Source: Steinernema hermaphroditum
Lineage: Eukaryota; Nematoda; Chromadorea; Rhabditida; Steinernematidae
Direction: 5' to 3'
Assembly: GCA_030435675.1 (NCBI GenBank)
Contig: CM059621.1
Location: forward strand, 6,076,001-6,140,000
Length of the DNA stretch: 64,000 bases
Below are positions 43,997-54,971 of this stretch, piece by piece (positions within the stretch are counted from its first letter, which is position 1; each line of letters opens with the position of its first letter). The position numbers were made by a program, and so were the translations under genes. The notes beneath the pieces were generated by a model that was not told where the DNA came from, made no database searches, and saw nothing but the letters and a program-made list of their open reading frames with translations.

Positions 43997-44117
43997 TACC
44001 TGCGAATCAGTTGGTTCTTCCTTGAGCTCCGATATCCGTTAGCTTCTTATATTGATATTGAAGCTTCCGCAACTTATTAGCCGTGTGTGATTATGTCCCA
44101 CCCCCAACAACTCATCG
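43997..44117 (+). repeat. Direct repeat flanking duplication copy 2, right
   Basis: Counterpart of 40577-40688. It follows a run of AAAGTAAAGT units that ends the truncated R3 copy. Confidence 0.75.
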
Positions 44118-44273
44118 TCCGGGGAACGCTCCACATCATTAAAAGTGCATTTCTGGTATGATGTCTTCGGGGTGCATGAGCAGTGGTGCTTCACAACCAT
44201 TCGCCTAGGGAAGCCTCAAAAAGCATTCAGTAGTTCATCGGAGATGTTTAATCTGAACATATACATATTATGT

Positions 44274-44605
44274 CTCTTAGCATCAAGACATTGAAGTCGC
44301 AGAAAAGCTGAATATCGGCTCAAACCTACCGCCTTCAAAATCTTCTCACAGCAAATCTGGTTGTACTTGTTAATTCTCTTACGACAATCGATATTATTGC
44401 CACATTTATTACTGTCACTTCCATCTACTTCGAATTCTAATACACGGATCTGGCTGCTGGCATGCTAAGCCACAATGTAGGCAGTGCTTGGATTTGACAA
44501 CCCTCGGATTTGTGAGCCTATATAGAAAAGCTTTAGTGAGTGTTTTCAAGAGGGAAACGCTGGTGGGCAGCACTGTGAGTGTTGCTTCGACTATCGTTGT
44601 TCTTC
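44274..44605 (+). pseudogene. 3' fragment of a group A chemoreceptor gene
   Basis: The DNA matches the last third of the intact gene at 45018-45989: TTAGCATCAA..., AAGTCGCAGAAAAG, CGCCTTCAAAATCTTCTCAC and ATATAGAAAAGC line up with it. It has lost its start, carries an early in-frame stop within the SLKSQKS-equivalent region, and shows frameshifts in TM6-TM7. AATAAA remains at about 44630. It lies about 400 bases upstream of the intact gene, so it is a remnant of an older tandem copy. Confidence 0.75.
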
Positions 44606-45017
44606 GACTACCATCAGAAAGACCAAATAATAAAGAACACAAGCAATTGTTGTTCTTACGCGCATAGTGTGTAGTTTCTTAAGGCGCAAGAGGTCACTGG
44701 TAGCGTGAACCTTTCATACATATCCGCAAGGCCGTAACTCCTCCAATGTCGTACTCTGGTCTGCAAGAGAACCAGTCGACATGCTCGACGTATCCATAAC
44801 TCAAACTACAATAATAAGGGGAGCATTGTAAGGGAAAATGGTGAACAAAAAGAGGGTGAAGTGGAAGGCGATGCAGCTGCCTACATACGTTCCTGAAGGT
44901 TACTACTGTGTGGGCTCCTTTCGTTAGAGAAGCATATGGTGCTTGGTGTTCACACCCCGTGCAGGTGCTTTTGATCAATTTCATTCTGCTCTTAGTGTTG
45001 ATTGTTCTCTTAATGAC

Positions 45018-45989
45018 ATGTCGGTTAACGATGTCAACGTCTTCTTCTACTACCTTTTCGCGGTATTGGCCCTATTGTTCGGATTCTTCTTCATCTACAT
45101 TGTTCTTCGGAACTCACCACCCAGTCTTCGTGTTTACAGAAACACAATTTTGAATTTGACTTTCTGGTATATGCTTGGTCTATTCTTGTTAGGGCTGGTG
45201 GCACAACCCATTTACAGCAAACATCAAGTTAAATCACTGCAGCTGTGCTTTAACTTTCTAGGCCTGGCCTCACATTTCCATTTCCATGTCAATACTTCGC
45301 TCTTTTGTATAATGTTCCTATGTGCTGAAAATATGGTCATTGCGATGATCATCTGTTTTCTCTATCGATACGGACAAATACGTAGTTTGAAAATGAACGA
45401 CCATCCGATAATTTCTTTTGGGCTGTCAATGTGTGTCATTCTCCATATCACATGCACTGTTTTCTTCATCGTTGTTATTTACTTCCCTATTTTACACATC
45501 AACCGACTAAACGAAAATCAAGTGCAAATGCTGTGTTTCGACAAAGACGGATACTTAGCTCTTACTTTTCTGATCGTGACTGTGATCGCATTGCTGGAAG
45601 GAACTGCTCTTGTAGTACTGGCTCTCCTTAGCATCAAAAGTCTAAAGTCGCAGAAAAGTTTAATGTCAGCCCAAACATATCGTCTTCAAAATCTCCTCAC
45701 ATGGAATCTGGTTGTGCTGGTCACCCTTCCTATAGTTATAGATTTATTTCCCGCACTTGCAGCAATGGCCTCTATGTACTATCAGTTTGAATGCGCTGAT
45801 GTAGCCGCTGGAATACTATCTCACAGCTTCTTCTTGGAGGCTATACTTAGCTGGACAACCACCCTCGTATTCGTTACTCCATATAGAAAAGCTGTATTGA
45901 AAGTCTTCAAGAGACAGAAGACGATGGCCAACACTGTGAGCGTGGTTTCTACTACAGCATTTGCTAATGGAGGGGACTCAACAGTCTGA
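45018..45989 (+). CDS. Intronless Str-superfamily 7TM chemoreceptor (group A)
   Basis: A 323-residue frame started at the Met of MSVNDVNVFFYY by alignment with its close paralogue at 9454-10380 (minus). The frame is open 25 codons further upstream, but those codons correspond to non-coding flank in the paralogue. Motifs: RVYRNTILNLTFWY, ICFLYRYGQIR, MLCFDKDGY, LLSIKSLKSQKSLMSAQTYR, VTPYRKAVLKVFKRQK. Seven hydrophobic segments. The tail is about 10 residues longer than in the 9454 gene. Conserved 5' flanks (for example CTCCTTTCGTTAGAGAAGC against the complement of GCTTCTTTAACGAAAGGAC near 10470) show that upstream DNA moved with the gene. Confidence 0.84.
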   Translation: MSVNDVNVFFYYLFAVLALLFGFFFIYIVLRNSPPSLRVYRNTILNLTFWYMLGLFLLGLVAQPIYSKHQVKSLQLCFNFLGLASHFHFHVNTSLFCIMFLCAENMVIAMIICFLYRYGQIRSLKMNDHPIISFGLSMCVILHITCTVFFIVVIYFPILHINRLNENQVQMLCFDKDGYLALTFLIVTVIALLEGTALVVLALLSIKSLKSQKSLMSAQTYRLQNLLTWNLVVLVTLPIVIDLFPALAAMASMYYQFECADVAAGILSHSFFLEAILSWTTTLVFVTPYRKAVLKVFKRQKTMANTVSVVSTTAFANGGDSTV

Positions 45990-46224
45990 AGCCATGAAGA
46001 ACTGTTACGCCCGGAGATGGCTAATAGTTGTAACGTGATGAATGGTCCTTTTAAATATTATTATTAGCAAGATTGTGGTGATGCGGGGTTCACAACGCTC
46101 AGTCCTTTACTCTGTACATAAATGGCACAATGACACGCTGGTACACGCTATATACGGGGCGGTGGGGCAATATAGACTGTCTACCAAAAGGCGTGTCTGA
46201 TGTACTCTCCACACCTCTTTCGTA

Positions 46225-47400
46225 GCGACAATTTTTCCCACGCGACCACAGTTCGGGTTCAATCTCCACGTCTACTCTCCTCAGATTCGCTCACCAAAAA
46301 AAAAAAAGAAACAGGAGTAGGTTCACATAAACTCATGCGTTTTTCTCGCTTAAGCCACTATGCTTGACATTTCTCACTTCACACTGCGAATTCTCCGCTG
46401 ATGATTTCTCGGTTGATGTTTAGGGAGTCCATCCAGGAGGAGCTTGCGTTTTTCATTCTCTTAATTTCTCTCAGACAGTCGTCTGGATTGCGCCGGATTC
46501 CGTTTATACGCCGTTGTCATGTAGCCACCTTCTGTCCTGGCGTCTTGTGTAGTGTTCAGATTTCGCAAGCGCAGAGCTCCATGGATAATATGCGCTGATT
46601 GAACGGTTTTCCATCGTATCAGTACGGATCTCTCGACTGCCCCTTGTCTCTCGTCGTGTGCGTCCTTTGTACCTTTCCTCGCGACAATTCTTCCCACGCG
46701 ACCAGTTCGGGTTCTATCCCCACGTCTACTTTCATAAGAGTTGCTCACTCACAAAAAAGAAATAGGCATATATTCATATAAAATCACGCGTTTTTGTCGC
46801 TTAAGCCACTGTGCTTGACGTTTCTCACTTCACACTGTGAATCCTCCACTGATGCTTCCTCGGTTGACGTCTAGGGAGTCCATCCAGGAGGAGCTTGCGT
46901 TTTTCATTCTCTTAATTTCTCTCAGACAGTCGTCTGGATTGCGCCGGATTCCGTTTATACGCCGTTGTCATGTAGCCACCTTCTGTCCTGGCGTCTTGTG
47001 TAGTGTTCAGATTTCGCAAGCGCAGAGCTCCATGGATAATATGCGCTGATTGAACGGTTTTCCATCGTATCAGTACGGATCTCTCGACTGCCCCTTGTCT
47101 CTCGTCGTGTGCGTCCTTTGTACCTTTCCTCGCGACAATTCTTCCCACGCGACCAGTTCGGGTTCTATCCCCACGTCTACTTTCATAAGAGTTGCTCACT
47201 CACAAAAAAGAAATAGGCATATATTCATATAAAATCACGCGTTTTTGTCGCTTAAGCCACTGTGCTTGACGTTTCTCACTTCACACTGTGAATCCTCCAC
47301 TGATGCTTCCTCGGTTGACGTCTAGGGAGTCCATCCAGGAGGAGCTTACATTTTGCATTCTCGTTATTCCTCTCAGCCAGTCGTCTTGATTGCTCTTTAG
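46225..47400. repeat. Tandem array, 451-bp unit
   Basis: Two full units (about 46401-46851 and 46852-47302) are nearly identical, with a partial, more diverged unit before (about 46225-46400) and a partial one after (47303-about 47400). Every frame inside repeats at exactly 451-base steps, including a 95-codon minus-strand frame seen twice; I regard this as non-coding satellite-like DNA. Its right edge abuts a mariner remnant. Confidence 0.88.
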
Positions 47401-47802
47401 GATTCTGAATGCGATCACCGTTTACATGGTGTACCATAAACGAAGGACGAAGAACGTTTGGCCGTCCAATTCCCCAGATTTGAACCCGCTCGACTACGCA
47501 ATCTGGGGGATCATGGAGCAGAAGGCGTGCGCTATCAAGCACAAGTCCATCGACTCCCTGAAACGCGCTCTGGAGAAGGCCTGGGAAGAAATCACCCCAG
47601 AAATGATCGCGGCCATTTTGACGAATTTCCGGAAACGTTTGGACGCTTGCATTGCCGCAGAAGGAAGTCATTTTGAATGCGATTGATTGTATCTTGTTTA
47701 GAATTGTCTGCGCTTTCAAATGGTATATAAAACGTTTGATGCATAAAAGGGATAGTTGTGGCTATTTTTACGACTTACAGTATTTATGGTACACCCTGTA
47801 TA
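47400..47802 (+). pseudogene. Tc1/mariner-type transposase remnant
   Basis: The frame ending at 47686 encodes the transposase C-terminus: VWPSNSPDLNPLDYAIWG (the third catalytic aspartate block), followed by SLKRALEKAWEEI and FRKRLDACI. The first two catalytic residues and the DNA-binding domain are missing. About 110 bases after the stop, GTACACCCTGTATA looks like the terminal repeat of such an element. The 5' part has been replaced by the 451-bp tandem array. Confidence 0.85.
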
Positions 47803-48351
47803 TGCCGTTGTCTTGCAGCCAGCGTCTTGGTCAGTGTTCAGATTCGATCAACACAGTAAAATGCAGGAAGTATTTCTACGCGACAGTCATTTTAATCCAC
47901 ATTTTTGAGACAGTACAAAGATCTGAGGTCAAAAGCTTTGAGGTACTTTGAAATCGCTAAACGTTGGCGATTCTCGAAAAGAACGCGCAAAACGTGAGGT
48001 CACTTCTGCGTGTAGCATGGTTCTTGGTCGGTAGGAGGCTACCATAGTTCGCGTCATTGAAGTTGAGCTTATACTTATAGAAGCTCAGCTAAGAAATTCA
48101 AAATGTTAACCAAATGACAGCGTAAATATAAGTGCAGCTATCATTAGTCATGCCTATAGTAGAATAGACGTGTTAAAGTGCACAGCCTAGTGCATGATTA
48201 CGAGACTAATTTGTTCATTGTATACGACAAAAGTCGAGAAAAAAGAAAAGCACATCACAATGCTTGCACTTAAGCATCAAACCGATTTATACTTCGTAGC
48301 ACTTTCAGTCTCCTTTAGTGCCAATTCACTTCGAAATTTCCAAATTTTCCA
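47803..48351. other. Intergenic, nothing recognised
   Basis: No gene or repeat supported; it includes the upstream region of the receptor at 48352. Confidence 0.4.
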
Positions 48352-49308
48352 ATGTCCATGTACAACACCGTGCTTGATATAAGCACTGTAGTTCATATTC
48401 CTGTGAACCTACTTGCCCTGTACGTCGTTCACCACCACTCGCCAAGCAACATGGAATCGCTGCATCGCTTCATTTTCAACGTCATGATGTGGAACCTGGC
48501 TGGAAACGTCTTCGCCGCATTCATGCACATGTACCCCCTCTCTCCGACTGCTTGCTTTCGTGCTGACGGAGTGATGAGTGTGTTCGTGCAGAATGAGTAT
48601 GTCTCTCATTTTCTGTACGCGTCGGTTATTGTCTGTTTGACGAACTGTGCCCTCGCTTCAGTCTTCGCTTTTCCCTATCGCTACCTCGTCTTTGCACATC
48701 AGAGCGTTGTGGCTAAGATCAAGCGCAAGTATTGTTTTGCGTTCTGCGCTGGGTTGCATTTATGCACGACTGCGTCTACCCTACTGTACTACACATACTT
48801 TATTGTCCTCTACGACGATTACCCGTTTGGACATGAACGTCCACCTAGAAAGGGCGTATTTTGCTTTGAGCTAGGTGGATCATTGAAGTACACGGTAGGA
48901 GCGTTTGGAGCAGCTACCATATCCACTCTAACAGTGTTTATTGTTGTCTTTGCACTTCTTCTAAGAAGACATCTTGTGAAGATGACGCACATGTACAGTT
49001 CCTACACCATCGGTTTGCATCGGAAATATCTCTGCTACATGATCGCCATTACTTCGGTAACGGTTGTATTCTGCGAAATACCGTTTCTGATCGCCTTTCT
49101 TGCCGCATTTTATCCGGATATGATGTATGCTCGAGAAATATTCATAGGCAGTGCGGTACTAATCTACAACCATGGAAGTCTCTTTGCAATTGTCACCATG
49201 ATGACCTTCAAGCCATACTCTCAAGCCTTGCGACATATATTCTGCAGAGCGCTGAAGAAGCTATGGAGCGAAAACAAAATTGTTGTCACTAGTCTGTACC
49301 ATGAATAG
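48352..49308 (+). CDS. Intronless Str-superfamily 7TM chemoreceptor (group B)
   Basis: A 318-residue frame, paralogue of 14329-15417 (minus). It starts MSMYNTVLDIS, matching MSSSVYERVLDAS there. Shared motifs: HSPSNMESLHRF, FPYRYLVF, YDDYPFGHERPP, FCFELGGSLKY, LHRKYLCYM and IYNHGSLFAIVTMMTFKPY. Seven hydrophobic segments are visible. It resembles the Srh/Sri branch of nematode chemoreceptors. The C-terminus is short and ends soon after TM7, so the long tail of the paralogue is dispensable. Confidence 0.83.
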   Translation: MSMYNTVLDISTVVHIPVNLLALYVVHHHSPSNMESLHRFIFNVMMWNLAGNVFAAFMHMYPLSPTACFRADGVMSVFVQNEYVSHFLYASVIVCLTNCALASVFAFPYRYLVFAHQSVVAKIKRKYCFAFCAGLHLCTTASTLLYYTYFIVLYDDYPFGHERPPRKGVFCFELGGSLKYTVGAFGAATISTLTVFIVVFALLLRRHLVKMTHMYSSYTIGLHRKYLCYMIAITSVTVVFCEIPFLIAFLAAFYPDMMYAREIFIGSAVLIYNHGSLFAIVTMMTFKPYSQALRHIFCRALKKLWSENKIVVTSLYHE

Positions 49309-50156
49309 AATGTTACAAGAACGTGCCCATGTAAGACATAATGATAAACACCAATTTTGATGACAATTGTGCTAACAATGACGGTCAAGAACAGCCGCTG
49401 ACTCAACTCATGTCTGAGACAGTGAACGACATCGCCACACAAATGAAAGGCACAATGTCACCTATAGGAAACTTTATATCCAAACATTTCGTCACATCAT
49501 CGCATTATCATCGGGTGCCAAAAAACTCAAAAGAGCCAAACAAACGAAAGGGCTTTTTTATCGAATTTGGCCTACTTCGAAAAACCAGCAAACGAACCTA
49601 ACTTTAAATTTATGGAACAGGTTGGATGGGGTCTTCTGTTTGCTTGCTCTTTCTGTCGGTTTTAGACGTGAATGTTCTGACGAGATGCCGATCCCTATTC
49701 TCGTGCTGTATGCATATTCTACTCGGCAATGAATATCGGACGCTTCGAAAGATTTGTTCTCAACATTCAGACGAAAAAAATGGTTTTGGGGCAAAGTGAT
49801 GCAGACCCGGGAGATCAGTTTTATACCTTAGTTGAGCTCTGATTTTTCACTTCCTTATCCTTGAAGCTCCAGTGTCGCAAAATGACTATAGTAATCCGTA
49901 TGTAGTGGTTAATTTATATACATATTATGAATACAAATGGGATAACGATCCTCGTCAGAGGTATGTATTGGAATGGTCACTTCCTCACTCGTTTCTTGAT
50001 CTTTTGCCCCTGCAATCTGTACTAGAGTATAGTTTTGTATCAGTTGCTTGCGAAAGAAGTGATACGCGCTGATGCTGACATGTAGAAGGCGCGAGATTCA
50101 CGAGGTGTTTAGGTGCCCTTATGCTTCAGTCGATGTCTGCACAAACTGTGTTGCGC
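49309..50156. other. Intergenic, nothing recognised
   Basis: No supported gene. The 66-86-codon frames here lack family features. Confidence 0.4.
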
Positions 50157-50251
50157 AGATAAACGATGATGCATCAAGGCCGTGAGACTACAAAAATTGT
50201 AGCCTCCCACCTGATAATATTCAAAAAGAGCACACTGAGATGCGCTTATAA
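50157..50251 (+). promoter_or_regulatory. Putative GATA sites and TATA-like box of the oxygenase gene
   Basis: AGATAA at 50157-50162 and TGATAA at 50212-50217 match GATA-factor sites of the kind that drive nematode gut genes, and TTATAA lies at 50246-50251, about 54 bases before the ATG. Short motifs occur by chance, so this is only suggestive. Confidence 0.35.
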
Positions 50252-50304
50252 GCGACCAGCCCTCTCTCCAAGGGTGTCTTCCACGCTGAGTTGTTTCAGC
50301 TGCT

Positions 50305-52573
50305 ATGCCTTCTGAACAATCACCTGTCTTCAACGACGCTTTCTCCAACCACAATGAGATCGAGCGCCCTGTGCAGTGCAAGGTCACCGGTGAGGGCAAT
50401 TGTTCCCATGTTTGACACTTTCTCAGGTCGCCTCCCGTCCTGGCTCAATGGAACTCTCCTTCGAAATGGCCCTGGCACTTTTAAGATTGGAGACAATGAA
50501 GTGAACCACTGGTTCGACGGCCTCGCCTACATTCGGAGGTACTACTTCGAGAACGGAAAGGTGAGAATTTGTTCTTGGCGTAGTATGAGTAAATTTTCAG
50601 ATGTTCTATTCTGCCAAACACCTTCGAAGCAAGGCCTTCAAATTGAACCACGCCGCCAATCGCATTGTCGTCGGCGAATTCGGAACAGCAGCCTTTCCCG
50701 ATCCCTGCAAGACCATGTTCCAGCGGTTCTTTTCCCACTTCGAGCAAAAAACGTTCACAGACAACGGCTTGGTGAACTTCGTTCAATGCTCTGATCGCGT
50801 TTACGCTGTTACGGAGACTCCTGCCATGAATGAAGTAGATGTGGAGACTTTGGATACGAAGGAGAAGGTACGGTGTGCCTTTCATTGTCCTTCTAGTAAT
50901 GTTCAGATCAACCTTGCCAAGTACGTGACTGTGAACACAGTCACCGCACACCACCACTACGACTCTCAAGGAAACATCTATAACGTCGGCTCCACATTTG
51001 GGTCCAGCGGAGAGTACGTGTTTGTTAGAACCGACAACACGAAAGGTAAACACCAAAAGATGACAAACAAGAAGGGTGCTGTTTTTAGAAGGCGATTTCA
51101 AGGCAACGACAAAAATCGGCTCCATTCCGATGAACAGTGTTCTTAATCCTTCGTACTATCACAGTTTTGGAATGACCGAAGACTACATTGTCTTCTTTGA
51201 GTGTCCTCTTCGTATGAATGTCCCGAAATTGCTGGCATCGACAGTAACAGGTAGGATGAACAGACGCGAAGTGACCACAAGCAGAGGACGAAGTGAATAG
51301 TGACGATAAACACAAACATGAGCGCCGATGGGTCATTTCGAGATCCACACCGTGGGTCAAGCAGGCGAGATTTGCAAAAGGCAATTTACAGCTATAGGGA
51401 CCCGTATGTCCCGATCTCTGCTTTTGATCTCCAACTTTATATCACAAAGTGTAGATTGATCTACATGATGCGCTTATATAGCCTTCGTGTATGTTTATTC
51501 GCTCCAATCCCTGATGGTCTGTCCATCCCAGAGAATGAGTCATCTTCATATCGCAATCTATTAGTACTATCACTGTACATCTATCTATCTAGGTTCGTCC
51601 TTCCTCGACACAATGCATTGGGACCCCTCTTTGCCCACCCACATCCATGTGATCAACAAGAAGACTGGTGACCCTCTTCAGATCAAGATTCGCTCGAAGG
51701 CCTTCTTCACTTTCCATCACGCGAACGCGTACCAGAAGGGCGACTACCTCATTGTCGATTACTGTAAAACCGAAAATGGCAACGTCGTAAGAGAGTTCAC
51801 CATGGAGAATATGCGAATAGGACAGATCACGACAACGGTAGACCAGTCATGTGCATGTCTGATGGTCACCAGATGCGCGTTTTAGAAAAAGGACATGTGG
51901 GCTATGTTGCAAAGAATGGTCATTCCACTAAATATCCCTAAGAAGGCCGACAACGAAAAGAATCTTCTCGAAGGCGTTCCGTTTGCGAAGGGGTGCAAAG
52001 CGTTCTTCAAAAGCGATGGATGCCTGTGGATTGAGGACGTTCCACTCTGCAACATCCGTTAGCATTTAGTGATCTAATCCTAAACAGAAACTGTTCTTTA
52101 GCTGTCGAACTTCCACGCTACAACTACTCACTGAACACGAAGCCCTATAAATATTGCTACGGAGCCGTCTTCCAGCACCCCGACATCACAGGAGTGAGTT
52201 GTAAAGTGTACTCCGCACATGAGAGCTGGTATATCTCAGATTCTCAAAGTTAATGTTGACACGAAAACGCACGTCGTTTGGCGTAACGACAACGACAAGC
52301 AGCTTTGTGGAGAGCCTGTTTTCGTCGCCGATCCCTATGGGGCAGATGAAGATGATGGTAAGGTCTTTGTGAAACTGATAGCGAATCGAAGGGCGTGCTT
52401 TAGGCGTGCTCCTATGCCCGCTCATCGCCGCTAGCAAAAACGAAGATCCTGCGATACTCGTTCTCGACGCGAAGACGATGAAGGAGGTTGCCCGTTGTCA
52501 CCTACCGGCTCTGATTCCCCTGGGATTCCACGGACTCTACATGGCGCAAAACGGTCTTTCCGCCAAGTTTTAA
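50305..52573 (+). CDS. Carotenoid cleavage oxygenase (BCO/RPE65 family)
   Basis: Ten exons: 50305-50389, 50427-50560, 50601-50867, 50907-51045, 51089-51250, 51593-51837, 51886-52057, 52102-52193, 52240-52357, 52404-52573 (1584 nt, 527 aa, the usual family length). It is the nematode counterpart of beta-carotene 15,15'-oxygenase/RPE65, a seven-bladed propeller that splits carotenoids with non-heme iron to give retinoids. All four iron-binding histidines are present: His177 (TAHHHYD), His233 (YYHSFGMTEDYI), His305 (FTFHHANAY) and His514 (GFHGLY). The N-terminal WLNGTLLRNGPG and HWFDGLA signatures are intact. A TTTCAG acceptor lies 5 bases before the ATG, and AATAAA about 45 bases after the stop. 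Introns are 36-54 bases except one of 342 bases (51251-51592). C. elegans has related genes called bcmo; orthology was not tested. The exon 7 donor (GTTAGC) and exon 6 donor are weak but keep frame. Confidence 0.9.
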
Positions 52574-53628
52574 CTTCGTGCAGCTAATATTTGCAGCCTT
52601 TTTAGTATAAATCGTAAAATAAACTTCTTTGTCATAATATGCTTCTATACGAACAGCATCATTGAGCGAAAACGCGAAAGAAGTTTGTGATAACTTTCAA
52701 AGACCCGCTAAAACAGTTTACGATGGGTGCTCGATCTGTTTCCATTACAGATCTTCTTCTGATCAATCGATATAAGTGCTTTGATCGATGTAGGGGTACG
52801 GACCGAACAGCTCCTTACGTAAACGCTCCTCGACTCATCCGGACCGCCTATCCACACGGTGGTACGGAGTCGAAAACAGAAGCGTTTGAACAGGGCGGTT
52901 ACAAATTTTGTCACCAAAGTCAGATCGAACCTTTCATTCAAAAGGAGTTTGCATCGGCTGATAATGTGGCTTTGATCAATCTGGACATCCTGAACGGCAC
53001 GACGTCTTTTGAGCTGTAGCATAAACTTATGCTTTCGTAAATTCTGAGGGTTGTATAGAAAATAAAGTGTTCTTCATTATTCAAATTTGTTTGTTAATAC
53101 CAGAATCATTCACGACTGGCTGCCGTGGGTAATGGAGATCTTTGATTCTAAGTTTATATGGGCAAATGATAGACGCATAACTGACAGAAACTGTTTAATA
53201 GTGCGTGGCTAAAACAACAACTCATAAAACTTAAAACAGTTTTATGTCATATCATGTGTCATATCATACTCAAATTCTAGTTTGTGAGAAAAAAAAAGAC
53301 CATGAGAAACAAATATGTTGTGTATGTTTGAATCGTTTCAATCTTTTCGAACATCAGATGACGATTAAGTATGTTTTTATTTATGACGCGAGGGTTCTAT
53401 GGTTCCGGTCTTTACTGCTTACTCAGCGCAACTCATTGAGATAGAACAAAACAAGCCAAAGACATTTTGAAAACCGATAAACGATGCCTACGATGTGCCT
53501 AACATCCTTTGCTTTCTTTTAGGACATCTTCCTTTTTGAGACATACGCAGTTGATGTGCTTCTATTTAAAACAGAGTTTACTGTTTGTTGTCACTCTTTT
53601 CAGTTTAGTGTGATTCCTGGCTTCTGAC
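52574..53628. other. Intergenic, nothing firm
   Basis: A 110-codon plus-strand frame (52687-53019) exists but has no recognised domain, splice structure or start context. An AATAAA occurs near 53060. I do not call a gene. Confidence 0.35.
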
Positions 53629-54817
53629 ATGGAGGTATATCTGTTCGATAGAATCGCATATAACCAACTGTACAACTGCAGCTACTTAACTGCTGATCAG
53701 TGGCAGGACCAAGCTGTGTACCGACCCGTTCTCGGATTATTCTGCGCTCTTATAGGCATAATTTATATGGTAAGTGAAGTCACCCTTATCCATGCAGCTT
53801 TTTTAAATGTAGAGCACGTACGTTCCCTGTCTAATTGTGATGTCGAGAAGAAGCTTCAGAAAGAACTCCTGTTACAAGATAATGCTACAGCTAGCAGTAG
53901 TGGATGTGACCTGTATTCCACTGAATTGCTTCTTAACGGCCTATCTTGCCATGGACGGATCAATGTTTTGCCTTTTGGCTGATGTACAGTATATTGCTGG
54001 GGCCATTTTGTGTGGTAAATGCAGATATGAGCAAACAATCCATGGAGATCTCTGTTTAGGCGGATGGGTGGCACAGTGTATGTGCTGCATGATCCTAGCC
54101 GTCAACCGTTGTTTGACATTTTGGTCTCAGAAGTTTGTTAAGATATTCTTCGAAGGGCACAGAACTTATTATTGGATGATGCTGCCCGCCGTCTACGCCT
54201 TCTACTTTACGTTCTTCACTCTTCCGGTCACGTTTAACTCGTCGGCAATTATGTGGTCCTTTGATATTTACGCGGCCGTTCCTCTTGATGTGGCGCCTGT
54301 GGACCATGTGAAATATGTCACGTGGCAGACATCCTATAACAACGCGATGCTTATAGTCGTTCTAGGGGTCCTGTACACTTCACTTAGTGTCTCCTTGTGG
54401 CTGAAACGAAAAGAACACTCGGGTTACAAAAGTGCACAACTGAAGGTATTGACTCATCTTGTTAGAATTGCGCATGACATCGTTCTTAGATCACTCGGCA
54501 AGCTGCGTTGATCTGTCTTCTGAATTTCATCCCGGCGATCATCTTCGCCAGCGCACAATTTGTACCTGTCACTCCGGCCTTTCTATATATGTGCATGTTC
54601 ACATGGCAAGCCAGCAACGGTGAGAAGTGACGTAAAATGACAGATCGAACATCAGGCTTTAGGTGGTGCTGGAGTCATTTATCTGACGCTGAACAAAACG
54701 ATGAGAACTCAAGTTCTTGATATGTTAGTACCGCGCCGCGTTCAACCACTGGTCTCAACACTGGGAAACGTGTATTCCAGCACTGGACAAATTCGTTTGC
54801 AGCGGTCAATCCCGTAA
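53629..54817 (+). CDS. Srt-family 7TM chemoreceptor (Srt-3 here)
   Basis: Five exons: 53629-53769, 53813-54014, 54060-54445, 54490-54619 and 54663-54817 (1014 nt, 337 aa). The first two exon lengths (141, 202) equal those of Srt-1. Motifs: LYNCSYLTADQW, STYVPCLIVM, NSCYKIMLQL, AVNRCLTFW, FEGHRTYYW, GGAGVIYLTLNKTMR. Unlike its three relatives it has no intron between the fourth and fifth membrane segments (the DHVK-YVTW join is continuous), so exons 3 and 4 of the ancestral pattern are fused. A microhairpin of 66 bases follows 89 bases after the stop, and no AATAAA is obvious nearby. Confidence 0.86.
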
Positions 54818-54905
54818 CTATTTGATAAATGCAACAGCGGTTTCAATGTATAGATTTTTTTTAATCTGGAACGGGGCTTCTGCGGAACTGACCAATCGCT
54901 AGGGA

Positions 54906-54971
54906 CACATGTGTCAGATCCAACCTTCGGCTCGGCTGGCGGCGAGCCGAAGGTTGGATCTGACACATGTG
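54906..54971. repeat. Perfect 29-bp inverted repeat, 8-base loop
   Basis: Left arm 54906-54934 (CACATGTGTCAGATCCAACC...) and right arm 54943-54971 are exact reverse complements; the loop is GCTGGCGG. Pairing is complete, with no mismatch or bulge. Confidence 0.9.

Noticed and set aside
46461..47199. 95-codon minus-strand frame present twice
   Set aside because: It repeats with the 451-bp array and is a by-product of the tandem repeat.
52687..53019. 110-codon frame downstream of the oxygenase
   Set aside because: No recognisable domain or gene context; it could be chance.
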